Made by a program: the position numbers and the translations under genes
Assembly: GCA_903877165.1 (NCBI GenBank)
Contig: CAIRCU010000020.1
Location: 1 to 64,000, forward strand
Direction of reading: 5' to 3'
Length of the DNA stretch: 64,000 nucleotides
From: Methanobacteriota archaeon
GTDB taxonomy: Archaea; Thermoplasmatota; E2; DHVEG-1
Shown here: piece after piece, positions 43,697 through 51,695 of the stretch
How the letters are laid out: each line of letters begins with the position of its first letter
Position numbering within the stretch: position 1 is the stretch's first letter
The notes under the pieces: model-generated
The model's input: only the letters and a program-made list of their open reading frames with translations
Database searches by the model: none
Told to the model about the DNA's origin: nothing

Positions 43697-46600
43697 ATGG
43701 TACAGTACGTAAGAGCAAAAGCCATCGTTATCATATTAAGCCTAATTTTCATCGGCACCGCGGTGATTCCCGCCGTGCAAGCACAGTTCTCAGAAGATCT
43801 GTCGGCACCGACATGGCAGGCGCAGCCTCTGACAGGGCCGCTCACCCCACTCGTAGAATCCACGGAATGGGCCCCCCACGGCGGCAACCCCATGCCGCTG
43901 ACGAGCACGCCTCTGGTCGTCCACCTCCCGACCACCCAGATCTCCATGATCCTGCATCTGAACCCCCCTGCATCGTACCTGAACACGACCTTATCCAACG
44001 TCCCTGCTGGCTATGACCCAAGCAGCCGATCCTACTACGGGTGGTGCGGGGACTACTTCCATTACATCCAACTCGGCGTCGTCTACCAGGCCACGCTGTA
44101 CTCCACCTACGACAACGCCCTCCCCAGCTACCTGTACCATCAGAACTGGAGCAAGGTCAACTACATCCTGAACCATAAAATCGGGACGGACTACCAGCAG
44201 ATCCAAAACGCGATCTGGTACCTGCTCGACTGCGGGAACCATGGATTAAACACGAACGGATGGGCCATGGTCAACAACGCCATCGCGAACGGCGGCGGCT
44301 ACATCCCCGGGTCAGGAGACAAATGCGCAGTCATCCTCGGCGTGAACCCAACCGTCCAACGCACCATCTTCGAACTCACCGTCCCCCCACGCATCATCAC
44401 CCTCAACTATGACGGCCAAGGCACTGTCGCCAAGAACCCGGACCTCACCGCGTACGTCTACGGCCAGACGGTGAACCTCACGGCCTCGGCGAACCCCGGT
44501 TGGACCTTCGACCACTGGAGCGGGGATGCGACGGGCTCGGCGAACCCCACGACCGTGACCATGACGGGGAACAAGACCGTGACCGCGGTCTTCACCCAGA
44601 ACCATTATACCCTGAGTACCGCCACAGACGGTTCCGGGACTGTAAACAGGGACCCTGATCAAAGCACCTATACCTACGGCCAGGTCGTCCATCTCACCGC
44701 CCAGGCGGACCTCGGCTGGACGTTTGACCACTGGAACGGGGATGCCACCGGAACCTCAAACCCCGTAGATGTCACCATCAACGGCAACAAGGCCGTGACC
44801 GCATATTTCACCCAGAACCATTACACCCTCAGTATCACAACCGATGGCTCAGGAACCGTAACCAAAGAGCCAGACCAGACGACGTACACCTACGGACAAG
44901 TCGTCACGCTGACCGCTCAGGCGGACCTCGGCTGGACATTTGACCATTGGACCGGTGATGCCATCGGCAGCAGCGCGACCGCCACCATCACCATGACAGG
45001 CGATAAGGCGGCGACCGCCTATTTCACCCAAGACCAATATACCCTCACTGTCTCCACAGATGGATCTGGATCGGTGATTCTTGACCCCGATCAAGCGACG
45101 TACACCTATGGGCAAATCATTCAGCTGACCGCTGAGGCGGACCTCGGCTGGACGTTTGACCACTGGAGCGGTGGTACTGCCAGTACGGCAAACCCTGCGA
45201 CAATCACCATTGTCGGGAACACCGCAGTGACTGCCCACTTCACCCAGAATCAGTACACTATCACTGTGACTCTCGACGGCTCAGGCAGTGTGATAAAGAA
45301 TCCTGACCAATCGACGTATACCTACGGCCAGGTCGTCCATCTCACCGCCCAGGCGGACCCCGGCTGGACATTTGATCACTGGAGTGGGGATGTCACCGGC
45401 AACGCCAACGCCGTCGACCTCACGATTCTAGGGAACGCGGCGGTCGGTGCACATTTCACGCAGAACCACTACACGCTCACCGTCTCTACGGATGGGTCGG
45501 GGAACGTGATGAAGAATCCTGATCAATCGACGTATACTTATGGCCAGGTCGTTCAGCTGACCGCCCAGGCGGCTGTCGGCTGGACGTTTGACCACTGGAG
45601 CGGGGATGCGACCGGTTCGGCGAATCCCACCACGGTCACGATGACGGGGAACAAAGCCGTCACCGCGCACTTCACCCAGAACCAGTACACCCTGACGATC
45701 ACGACGGACGGCTCGGGTTCCGTTCAGAAGAGCCCTGATCAAACCACGTACACGTACGGCCAGGTGGTGACGTTGACCGCGGTTCCCGCGCAAGGTTGGA
45801 GCTTCAGCTACTGGAGCGGGGACGCGACCGGGAGCACGAACCCGATTCAGATCACCATCGACGGCAACAAGGCCGTGGCCGCACATTTCACCCAGAACCA
45901 GTACACCCTCACCATTACTATCGATGGCTCGGGGAACGTGACGAAGAACCCGGATCAAAACACGTACACGTACGGGCAGGTCGTCACCCTGTCTGCCTTC
46001 CCGAGCGCCGGCTGGAGCTTTGACCACTGGAGCGGGGATGCGACCGGTTCGACGAACCCCACGACCGTGACTATCGCTGGGAACATGGCGGTCACCGCGC
46101 ACTTCACTCAGGATCAGTACACTCTCTCTCTTACCCTTGACGGTTCAGGCAGCGTCGCCAAAGACCCAGACCAGACGACGTACACCTACGGACAGGTCGT
46201 CACGCTGACGGCGACTGCGGCGCAAGGCTGGAGCTTCGATCACTGGAGCGGGGATGCGACCGGTTCGGCGAATCCCACCACGGTCACGATGACGGGGAAC
46301 AAAGCCGTCACCGCACACTTCACCCAGAACCAGTACACCCTGACGATCACCACACATGGGTCGGGAACGGTAGTGAAGGACCCGGACCAGGACACCTACA
46401 CCTACGGGCAGGTGGTTGGACTGACTGCGCAGCCCGCACAGGACTGGGTCTTTGACTATTGGACGGGCGATGTCACAGGGAGTGCTAACCCGACGTCAAT
46501 CACGATAACCGGCGATGCTGCGGTGACTGCGCATTTCACGGAGCAGGATCTGACTCCTCCATTGGTGAACATCACGCAACCCTCCAATGCCGTGTACTTG

Positions 46601-46975
46601 ATGGATAAACCGCTGTGCCCGTTTGTGATGCCGCTGTTCTTCCACAACATCACCGTCAAGGTGAACGCTTCGGACAACCAGTCAGGGATTGACCACGTGG
46701 TCATCTATGTTGATAACGTCAGCAAGGCCACCTTGACTACCCCGCCCTACCGCTGGGTATGGACTGAGACGAAACCCATGAAGCATACGCTGACGGCGGT
46801 CGCGTTCGACAAGGCGGGGAATCACGCCTCGGACTCTAAGATGGTGTGGCGGTGGCGGTTCCATCCGATCATCATCGGACTCTTCATGCTGAAGGCATTG
46901 TTCATGAATAAGCACAACGGCACGCCGGGCATGGAAGCAACAACGTCAGCAACAACATCCGCACCAACGTCATAA
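43697..46975 (+). CDS. Surface protein with possible thioester domain and ten 72-residue repeats
   Basis: 1092 residues. A signal peptide (to about 32) is followed to about residue 225 by a domain with YYGWCGDYFHYIQLGVVYQ and YQQIQNAIWYLLD. A cysteine and a later IQxAIWY are what thioester-forming (TQXA-like) adhesin domains show; this is inference. Residues 231-951 are ten tandem repeats of the Listeria-Bacteroides/InlB-like kind (GSGTVxKxPDQTTYTYGQ, GWTFDHWSGDATGSANPTT, AVTAHFTQNQ). An Ig-like domain follows (VNITQPSNAVYLMD, VIYVDNVSKATLTTPPYRWVW), then a hydrophobic end (FHPIIIGLFMLKALFM). Likely a stalked adhesin. A hairpin plus T-run follows the stop. Confidence 0.87.
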   Translation: MVQYVRAKAIVIILSLIFIGTAVIPAVQAQFSEDLSAPTWQAQPLTGPLTPLVESTEWAPHGGNPMPLTSTPLVVHLPTTQISMILHLNPPASYLNTTLSNVPAGYDPSSRSYYGWCGDYFHYIQLGVVYQATLYSTYDNALPSYLYHQNWSKVNYILNHKIGTDYQQIQNAIWYLLDCGNHGLNTNGWAMVNNAIANGGGYIPGSGDKCAVILGVNPTVQRTIFELTVPPRIITLNYDGQGTVAKNPDLTAYVYGQTVNLTASANPGWTFDHWSGDATGSANPTTVTMTGNKTVTAVFTQNHYTLSTATDGSGTVNRDPDQSTYTYGQVVHLTAQADLGWTFDHWNGDATGTSNPVDVTINGNKAVTAYFTQNHYTLSITTDGSGTVTKEPDQTTYTYGQVVTLTAQADLGWTFDHWTGDAIGSSATATITMTGDKAATAYFTQDQYTLTVSTDGSGSVILDPDQATYTYGQIIQLTAEADLGWTFDHWSGGTASTANPATITIVGNTAVTAHFTQNQYTITVTLDGSGSVIKNPDQSTYTYGQVVHLTAQADPGWTFDHWSGDVTGNANAVDLTILGNAAVGAHFTQNHYTLTVSTDGSGNVMKNPDQSTYTYGQVVQLTAQAAVGWTFDHWSGDATGSANPTTVTMTGNKAVTAHFTQNQYTLTITTDGSGSVQKSPDQTTYTYGQVVTLTAVPAQGWSFSYWSGDATGSTNPIQITIDGNKAVAAHFTQNQYTLTITIDGSGNVTKNPDQNTYTYGQVVTLSAFPSAGWSFDHWSGDATGSTNPTTVTIAGNMAVTAHFTQDQYTLSLTLDGSGSVAKDPDQTTYTYGQVVTLTATAAQGWSFDHWSGDATGSANPTTVTMTGNKAVTAHFTQNQYTLTITTHGSGTVVKDPDQDTYTYGQVVGLTAQPAQDWVFDYWTGDVTGSANPTSITITGDAAVTAHFTEQDLTPPLVNITQPSNAVYLMDKPLCPFVMPLFFHNITVKVNASDNQSGIDHVVIYVDNVSKATLTTPPYRWVWTETKPMKHTLTAVAFDKAGNHASDSKMVWRWRFHPIIIGLFMLKALFMNKHNGTPGMEATTSATTSAPTS
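44390..46550 (+). repeat. Ten tandem 216-bp coding repeats
   Basis: Ten in-frame units of 72 codons make up most of the 1092-residue protein. The units differ from each other in third positions except for some stretches that are nearly identical. For example, about 105 bases from 45601 and from 46250 (three units apart) differ at about one base, which suggests recent copying or gene conversion. Confidence 0.9.
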
Positions 46976-46993
46976 GAGAATTGACTATCGTGA

Positions 46994-47048
46994 CCTCCTG
47001 CGGGATGACGCGCGGGAGGCTCTCCGATTTTTTTTCTTTCATTTTTTT
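46994..47048 (+). terminator. Hairpin and T-run after the repeat protein gene
   Basis: cctcctgcg (46994-47002) and cgcgggagg (47011-47019) form a 9-bp stem with one G-T pair and an 8-base loop. They are followed by gattttttttctttcattttttt. This looks like an intrinsic terminator. Confidence 0.7.
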
Positions 47049-47060
47049 ATGGAGGAAACC

Positions 47061-47067
47061 TTTAAAT
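47061..47067 (+). promoter_or_regulatory. TATA box deciding the radical SAM start
   Basis: tttaaat lies within six bases of the track's ATG (47066) but 25-30 bases before the in-frame ATG 47093. This supports the later start with a near-leaderless message. The ggagg at 47051 would favour the earlier one. Confidence 0.45.
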
Positions 47068-47092
47068 GAGTTCGATGACTGTGCGGAGACAA

Positions 47093-48187
47093 ATGAAGAC
47101 AGCTCCTCAAGAAAACACGGAGTTCAGATTCGCGTTAAACGACGCACTCCGTATCTTTTTCAAGGATGCGATAAAGGTCAGTGTACGGCATCCCTCGCAA
47201 GCGCTGTTCTTCTTGAAGACCTATCGGTGGCAGAAGCAGGCGGCGCGGACCCGTGAGACCTGGGAGCGGCAAGGAACTCACGTGCCTCCGATCATGATTT
47301 TTTCCATCACTCATCAATGCAACCTGAACTGCAAGGGATGCTATGAGAAGGCGATACGGCCGCCGTCGAAGAAGGAACTGACGGACCAGCAGCTAAGGAA
47401 AATCATCGACGAGGCGCATGAGCTGGGCATCTCGTTTATCGTCGTCGCGGGTGGAGAACCGTTCATGAGGCCTGCGTTCTTCGACATCACCAAAGAGTAC
47501 CCTGACATGATCTTCGTCATCTTCACCAACGGCTTGCTCATCAACGACCACATCCTTGAGTCGATAGCACAGCAAAAAAATATTGCTCCGTTAATCAGTC
47601 TGGAGGGATGCGAAGAGGAGACGGACGACCGACGGGGAAAAGGCATTTACACCAGGTTGCAGCACACCATGGAGAAGATCCAGGGGAAGCATGTCTTCTT
47701 TGGGACATCGCTGACGCTGACGGCACAGAACTTTGATACAATTTTGAACGAATCGTTCATCCAACATCTCGTTGACACCGGATGCAAGTTCTTCCTCTTT
47801 ATCGAGTACAACCCGATAAAACCGGGGACGGAACAATGGATGGTGACAGGCGACCAGAGAAAAAAATTGATGGAGACGTTGAAGGGATTTCGAGAACGAT
47901 GGCCTGCCCTCTTCATCGCGGTGCCTGGTGATGAGGACGAGATCGGTGGGTGTCTTGCGGCGGGACGAGGCTTCATCCACATTAGTGCTGAAGGCGATGT
48001 CGAGCCGTGCCCATTTGCTCCGTATTCAGACATGAATCTGAATACAGTGTCGTTGAAGGATGCGTTGAACTCCGCATTCCTGAGAAAGATCCGTGAGCAT
48101 CATGCGCAGCTCCATGGGACCGACGGCAGCTGCGGGTTATGGGCCAAACGTGAACTGGTTGAGGCGTTGCTGAAGGAGTCGAAATAA
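47093..48187 (+). CDS. Radical SAM enzyme with reduced C-terminal cysteine region
   Basis: 364 residues from ATG 47093 (MKTAPQENTEFRFALND); the track start 47066 overlaps a TATA box. MIFSITHQCNLNCKGCYEKA holds the CxxxCxxC iron-sulfur motif, VVAGGEPFMRPAFF the GGEP motif for SAM, and FTNGLLINDHILE and PLISLEGCEEETD the next strands of the barrel. The C-terminal part has only three cysteines (GGCLAAG, EPCPF, SCGLW), fewer than a complete SPASM domain. Relatives modify peptides or small molecules; no small precursor peptide is obvious nearby. It stands alone among exported proteins, one of which could be its substrate. Confidence 0.85.
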   Translation: MKTAPQENTEFRFALNDALRIFFKDAIKVSVRHPSQALFFLKTYRWQKQAARTRETWERQGTHVPPIMIFSITHQCNLNCKGCYEKAIRPPSKKELTDQQLRKIIDEAHELGISFIVVAGGEPFMRPAFFDITKEYPDMIFVIFTNGLLINDHILESIAQQKNIAPLISLEGCEEETDDRRGKGIYTRLQHTMEKIQGKHVFFGTSLTLTAQNFDTILNESFIQHLVDTGCKFFLFIEYNPIKPGTEQWMVTGDQRKKLMETLKGFRERWPALFIAVPGDEDEIGGCLAAGRGFIHISAEGDVEPCPFAPYSDMNLNTVSLKDALNSAFLRKIREHHAQLHGTDGSCGLWAKRELVEALLKESK

Positions 48188-48215
48188 CCGTGGCTGGGGC
48201 TGTCGTCGAACCCTA

Positions 48216-48226
48216 ACATTTTTTTT
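48216..48226 (+). terminator. T-run after the radical SAM gene
   Basis: Oligo-T tract (attttttttac) about 30 bases after the stop. Repeat A starts directly behind it. Confidence 0.4.
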
Positions 48227-48355
48227 ACGGGCCTGGCGGGGGTTTATGCTGTGCCAGCGGGAGAAAACGATGGGTGATAACTACCCATTTTTCATAGTCA
48301 TCGTCTTGGCACGCTGAGACTCGTTATTCCTCTTTCTTTTTATCCTTTCTACTAA
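48227..48355 (+). repeat. Repeat A: degenerate tRNA-Arg 3' end copy plus conserved flank
   Basis: Begins acgggcctggcggg, identical over 14 bases to the plus-strand image of the tRNA-Arg 3' end at 63706. The next ~115 bases are clearly related to repeat B (shared gataactaccc and an A/B-like stretch atcgtcttggcacgctgaga versus atcgccttgtcgccttgaaa) and end in a pyrimidine tract. Internal stems gtgcca/tggcac and acgatg/catcgt can form. Reads as a relic attachment site with an element end, or a small RNA. Confidence 0.55.
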
Positions 48356-48454
48356 ACACTGAATCATAGTGTATCATAGGTTTGGTTTCATTCGATGATG
48401 TATCTTTATATCCGCTCTAGAAAAAGTATATATATGACGAATGACATATGTTTT

Positions 48455-48605
48455 CCCACAGATTTCCCACACGGGGGTCAATATGACACGAACAGGCCTC
48501 AATAATCCACAGCAGACGCTCCTCAATAATGACAACGTAGCGTCAGTGAGAATCATCACGATTACTCGTGATTGCCTTCATTATTGAACAGGCCGGTTTT
48601 TTCCC
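48455..48605 (+). ncRNA. Candidate leader or small RNA before the PGF-anchored protein gene
   Basis: A TATA-like agtatatatat (48425-48435) would start transcription near 48455. The next 150 bases contain gacgct/agcgtc (48515-48520, 48539-48544), the perfect hairpin atcacg/cgtgat (48555-48560, 48567-48572) and two copies of aacaggcc. They end in ccggttttttccc. No ORF of note. It could be a separate RNA or an attenuating leader. Confidence 0.3.
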
Positions 48606-48673
48606 ATCCTTTTCACCGTATGTTCGGAGATTCAACACGAAATGCGGTGGATATTATAAGGAGGAAGAACAAA

Positions 48674-49624
48674 ATGAATGAACGAAAAAAAACGCTAGTG
48701 GCATGTCTCGTCATGGTCGTCGTACTCATTGGTACACTGACGACTCTGATACCAACCACTCAAGCAGGGCTGATCTTCAACTTCCAGAGCGTCCTGAACA
48801 TCAAATGGGGAAATGAGACACAGCGACCATTGATCCCGCGAGGGGAACTCCGGTTCGTCACGATCATCATCACCCACACAGTCTCAAAAACAGCGCTGGG
48901 GAGCGGCGTCCTCTCCATCCTAACAGGGGCCCTTATCCCCATACACGTCGAAATCGTCGAAGCACCACCGTGGTGCACCGCGGCCATCCAACAAGGGACC
49001 CTGTCAGTCACGGTCCAACCCGGCGCTGTCTCAACTGTGGAAACGACATGCGCCATACAAGTCGACAACGATGCGCCCGCCTACAGCCTCGGAACAATAC
49101 GGATGCGGGCGACTGCAGACAGAACAAGCCTCATTGAAGGATATTCAAATGAATTCACCCTCAGCTTCACCCCCGCGTATAAATCGTTGATAGGCTTGTC
49201 TCTACCAGAAACGAACGTCAAAGAGCTTGGACCGAGTGAGACCGCGACGCTGCCCATCAACATCGAGAACCTCGGCAACGGCGGGACGGTCGTACAACTT
49301 CGCGTCACCCAGGTTCCCAAAGATTGGGTTGCCACAGTCACCTCCCAGGTTACCTTGGCGGAAGGCACTGGATCATCAGCGACTGCGTACCTCACCGTCA
49401 TTCCCCCAAAATCATTTGGGTACCACAACGAAGAACAAACCATCGAAGTCTCCCTGCAGCCGATGTTCGCAGATGACATGTCCCAAAAAGGAGTGATTTC
49501 CTACGAGTCCTTCCTCGTGCAAAGCAGAGGATTCTCCGCCCCCGGATTCGAGACAAGCATCTTCCTCGGTGCATTCGCCATGACACTACTGATTGTCGTC
49601 TACATCAGGAGGAGGAAAAAATAG
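48674..49624 (+). CDS. Exported protein with NPCBM/NEW3-like domain and PGF-type C-terminal anchor
   Basis: 316 residues from ATG 48674, preceded by a strong aaggagga; the track's longer start lies in the leader. A signal peptide, MNERKKTLVACLVMVVVLIGTLTTLIPTTQA, is followed by two beta domains. The second (SETATLPINIENLGNGGTVVQLRV, PKDWVATVTSQVTL) resembles NEW3-type domains. The end is APGFETSIFLGAFAMTLLIVVYIRRRKK: a PGF-like motif, a hydrophobic stretch and an arginine-rich tail. This is the layout recognised by archaeosortases or simply a membrane anchor. It is the only gene in the segment between repeats A and B, and the only exported protein here with such an anchor. Confidence 0.82.
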   Translation: MNERKKTLVACLVMVVVLIGTLTTLIPTTQAGLIFNFQSVLNIKWGNETQRPLIPRGELRFVTIIITHTVSKTALGSGVLSILTGALIPIHVEIVEAPPWCTAAIQQGTLSVTVQPGAVSTVETTCAIQVDNDAPAYSLGTIRMRATADRTSLIEGYSNEFTLSFTPAYKSLIGLSLPETNVKELGPSETATLPINIENLGNGGTVVQLRVTQVPKDWVATVTSQVTLAEGTGSSATAYLTVIPPKSFGYHNEEQTIEVSLQPMFADDMSQKGVISYESFLVQSRGFSAPGFETSIFLGAFAMTLLIVVYIRRRKK

Positions 49625-49659
49625 AGTGTATATAGATTACTCCGCGATATGCCCGCTCT

Positions 49660-49702
49660 AGGGATCTTCAAAAATAATCCCTCTCTTTTTCTTTTTTTTA
49701 CT
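49660..49702 (+). terminator. Hairpin and T-run after the anchored protein gene
   Basis: agggat (49660-49665) and atccct (49677-49682) form a perfect 6-bp stem, followed by ctctttttcttttttttta. Confidence 0.6.
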
Positions 49703-49734
49703 GTTATCGATTAGTACAAACAGGAGAGCGAAGG

Positions 49735-49860
49735 AATGGGCCCGGCGGGGCTTTAACCAATCCAACAGGTGAAATCGGGGGTCGATAACTACCCGATTGC
49801 GGTGGTTATCGCCTTGTCGCCTTGAAACTCACTATCTCTCTTTTTTTCTTTTTGTCCCTT
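49735..49860 (+). repeat. Repeat B: degenerate tRNA-Arg 3' end copy plus conserved flank
   Basis: Begins aatgggcccggcgggg, 14 of 16 positions as at the tRNA 3' end. It shares ccaacagg-type and tgaaa stretches with repeat C and gataactaccc with repeat A. The stems aatcggg/cccgatt and gataac/gttatc are possible. It ends in ctctctttttttctttttg, like A. Confidence 0.5.
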
Positions 49861-50065
49861 CAATTACACCATAGGACCACTAGTCAGATTCAGGAGGGAA
49901 TATAAGCATGGTTTTGCTATTAAACTGGTGAATATATAAGTGGAAGATTAAGCTTAGCGGCTTTAATAGACCGAATCTCCATGCGTTTAAATTTTTATTC
50001 TGTCCAAACATTTAAATGAATCAGCCTTATATTATTTTATCACAAGTTCAAGGAAGCATGATTTC
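49861..50065 (+). promoter_or_regulatory. Promoter region of the propeller protein gene
   Basis: An AT-rich stretch without ORF. catttaaatg (about 50008-50017) and ttatattatttta (about 50029-50041) are both TATA-like, and aaggaagc precedes the ATG at 50066. Confidence 0.4.
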
Positions 50066-51628
50066 ATGTTTAAAGATGTTTCTAAGAGAGGCGTGGTTGT
50101 TGGAATGCTTGTCCTGTGTCTCGGCGTTTGTATCACTCCGTGCATCAGCGGTGGTTTGAATCAACGTCCAACCCTTTCAACTGTTCATCCACAGATGCTT
50201 GGCGGGAGTCCTCCGAAGGAGGAATGGAATAAGACGTTTGGCTCTCCTCACCTCGATGATGCCGCCTATGATATACAACAGACCAACGATGGTGGATACA
50301 TCATCGGGGGATACGCGAGATCTTACGGTATCGCGTACTATAATCCATGGCTCATCAAGATCGACTCACAGGGGACCATGGAATGGAACAAGACGTTTGA
50401 TTATTATTCTCTCCCGACCAGGGCAGGACGGATATGGTCTGTCCAACAGACCTCGGACAACGGGTATATCCTTGGATGCACATTCGTCAACATGTCGAAG
50501 TCCAACCCTGACGGAGCTCAAAACTTACCTGAAACAAGCCGTGGTTTCATCAATTCTCTAGTGCTCATCAAAACCGATTCGCAAGGACATGAACAATGGA
50601 ACAGAACCTATGCTGGTCTGAACTACTCATGGTGCTACTGGGTCCGACAGACAAGCGACGGCGGCTACATCGTGACCGGCGGCGGGAACGCAAGCAGTGA
50701 CGGCTCACCCGACGTGTTCCTTCTGAAGACATCCTCTGATGGATCTCTTCAATGGTTGAAGATGTACGGAAGAAGTGACATGGATGAAGAAGGCCACATG
50801 GTCCAACAGACCTCCGATGGAGGCTACATCATCACCGGGATGTCGGATTGTAACTATGTGTCGGACTGGGGTAAAATGTGGTTGATTAAAACTGATGCGA
50901 GCGGTTCTCTCGTCTGGGAGAAGAAATTCCAGGCGACCGACAATCAAGTGAGTGTCGGACTGAAGAATTACGGCAATTCTGTGCAGCAGACCAGTGACGG
51001 CGGTTACATTATTGCCGGCATCATGAATTACGAGGGGTGTTTGTTGAAAACCGACGCAAACGGAAACGAGACATGGCGGAAAACCCCGTTTCTCAATGAC
51101 ATCTCGTTCTTCTGCTATGCCGCAACACAGACCACTGACGGCGGATACATAGCGACCGGCAACGGGCTCATCAAGACAGATAGTGTGGGAAACGAAGTGT
51201 GGAATATCACTATACCGACGCCGTTCACCACAGGACAGCAGACCAGTGACGGCGGTTACATTATCGCCGGGTCGAATAACGGATACTACAACGGCGATGT
51301 CTGGGTGATTAAATTCGGAAAAGAGCCGGAGATCCCTAAAATCTCATTCACAATCTCTGGCGGCCTAGGCATTCATGTGAAAATCTCCAACGACGGGACT
51401 GTGAATGCAACCAACACCACCTGGCAGGTCAACATTGAAGGCGGCATCCTTCACCGAATCAATAAAACCGTGCAGGGAACGGTCGATGTAGCTGTCGGTG
51501 ACACAAAGACAGTGACGACTGGAACACTCTTCGGCCTTGGCACCATCCATGTAACGGCAATCGTGGGTGATACAGACAAAGTTGTGGACGGTAAACAATT
51601 ACTCATCCTTTCCATCGTAAAACAATGA
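50066..51628 (+). CDS. Exported beta-propeller-type protein with GGLG module
   Basis: 520 residues. A signal sequence (MFKDVSKRGVVVGMLVLCLGVCITPCISG) is followed by seven to eight repeats built around QQTSDGGYIIAG and WLIKTDxxG (for example VQQTSDGGYIITG, VFLLKTSSDGSLQWLK). These form a propeller known from many uncultivated archaea and bacteria, of unknown binding function. Residues 428-520, FTISGGLGIHVKISNDGTVN to LLILSIVKQ, are the fourth and most divergent copy of the C-terminal module. No anchor follows it. It shares its segment (between repeats B and C) with the sulfotransferase-like gene. Confidence 0.82.
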   Translation: MFKDVSKRGVVVGMLVLCLGVCITPCISGGLNQRPTLSTVHPQMLGGSPPKEEWNKTFGSPHLDDAAYDIQQTNDGGYIIGGYARSYGIAYYNPWLIKIDSQGTMEWNKTFDYYSLPTRAGRIWSVQQTSDNGYILGCTFVNMSKSNPDGAQNLPETSRGFINSLVLIKTDSQGHEQWNRTYAGLNYSWCYWVRQTSDGGYIVTGGGNASSDGSPDVFLLKTSSDGSLQWLKMYGRSDMDEEGHMVQQTSDGGYIITGMSDCNYVSDWGKMWLIKTDASGSLVWEKKFQATDNQVSVGLKNYGNSVQQTSDGGYIIAGIMNYEGCLLKTDANGNETWRKTPFLNDISFFCYAATQTTDGGYIATGNGLIKTDSVGNEVWNITIPTPFTTGQQTSDGGYIIAGSNNGYYNGDVWVIKFGKEPEIPKISFTISGGLGIHVKISNDGTVNATNTTWQVNIEGGILHRINKTVQGTVDVAVGDTKTVTTGTLFGLGTIHVTAIVGDTDKVVDGKQLLILSIVKQ

Positions 51629-51695
51629 GGTAGTAAAAAAAAATCAGGAGTCTAATTTCATAAGAAAAACTAACTGTAGGAGTAAGGGAAGAATC

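Noticed and set aside
44312-46357. Long minus-strand ORFs opposite the repeat protein (139, 129, 224 and 70 residues)
   Set aside because: They repeat with the same 216-base period because they mirror the coding repeats; no independent start signals.
44390-46550. CRISPR-like array
   Set aside because: Regular spacing is due to in-frame protein repeats, with coding third-position variation and no spacers. No CRISPR array or cas gene was seen in the window.
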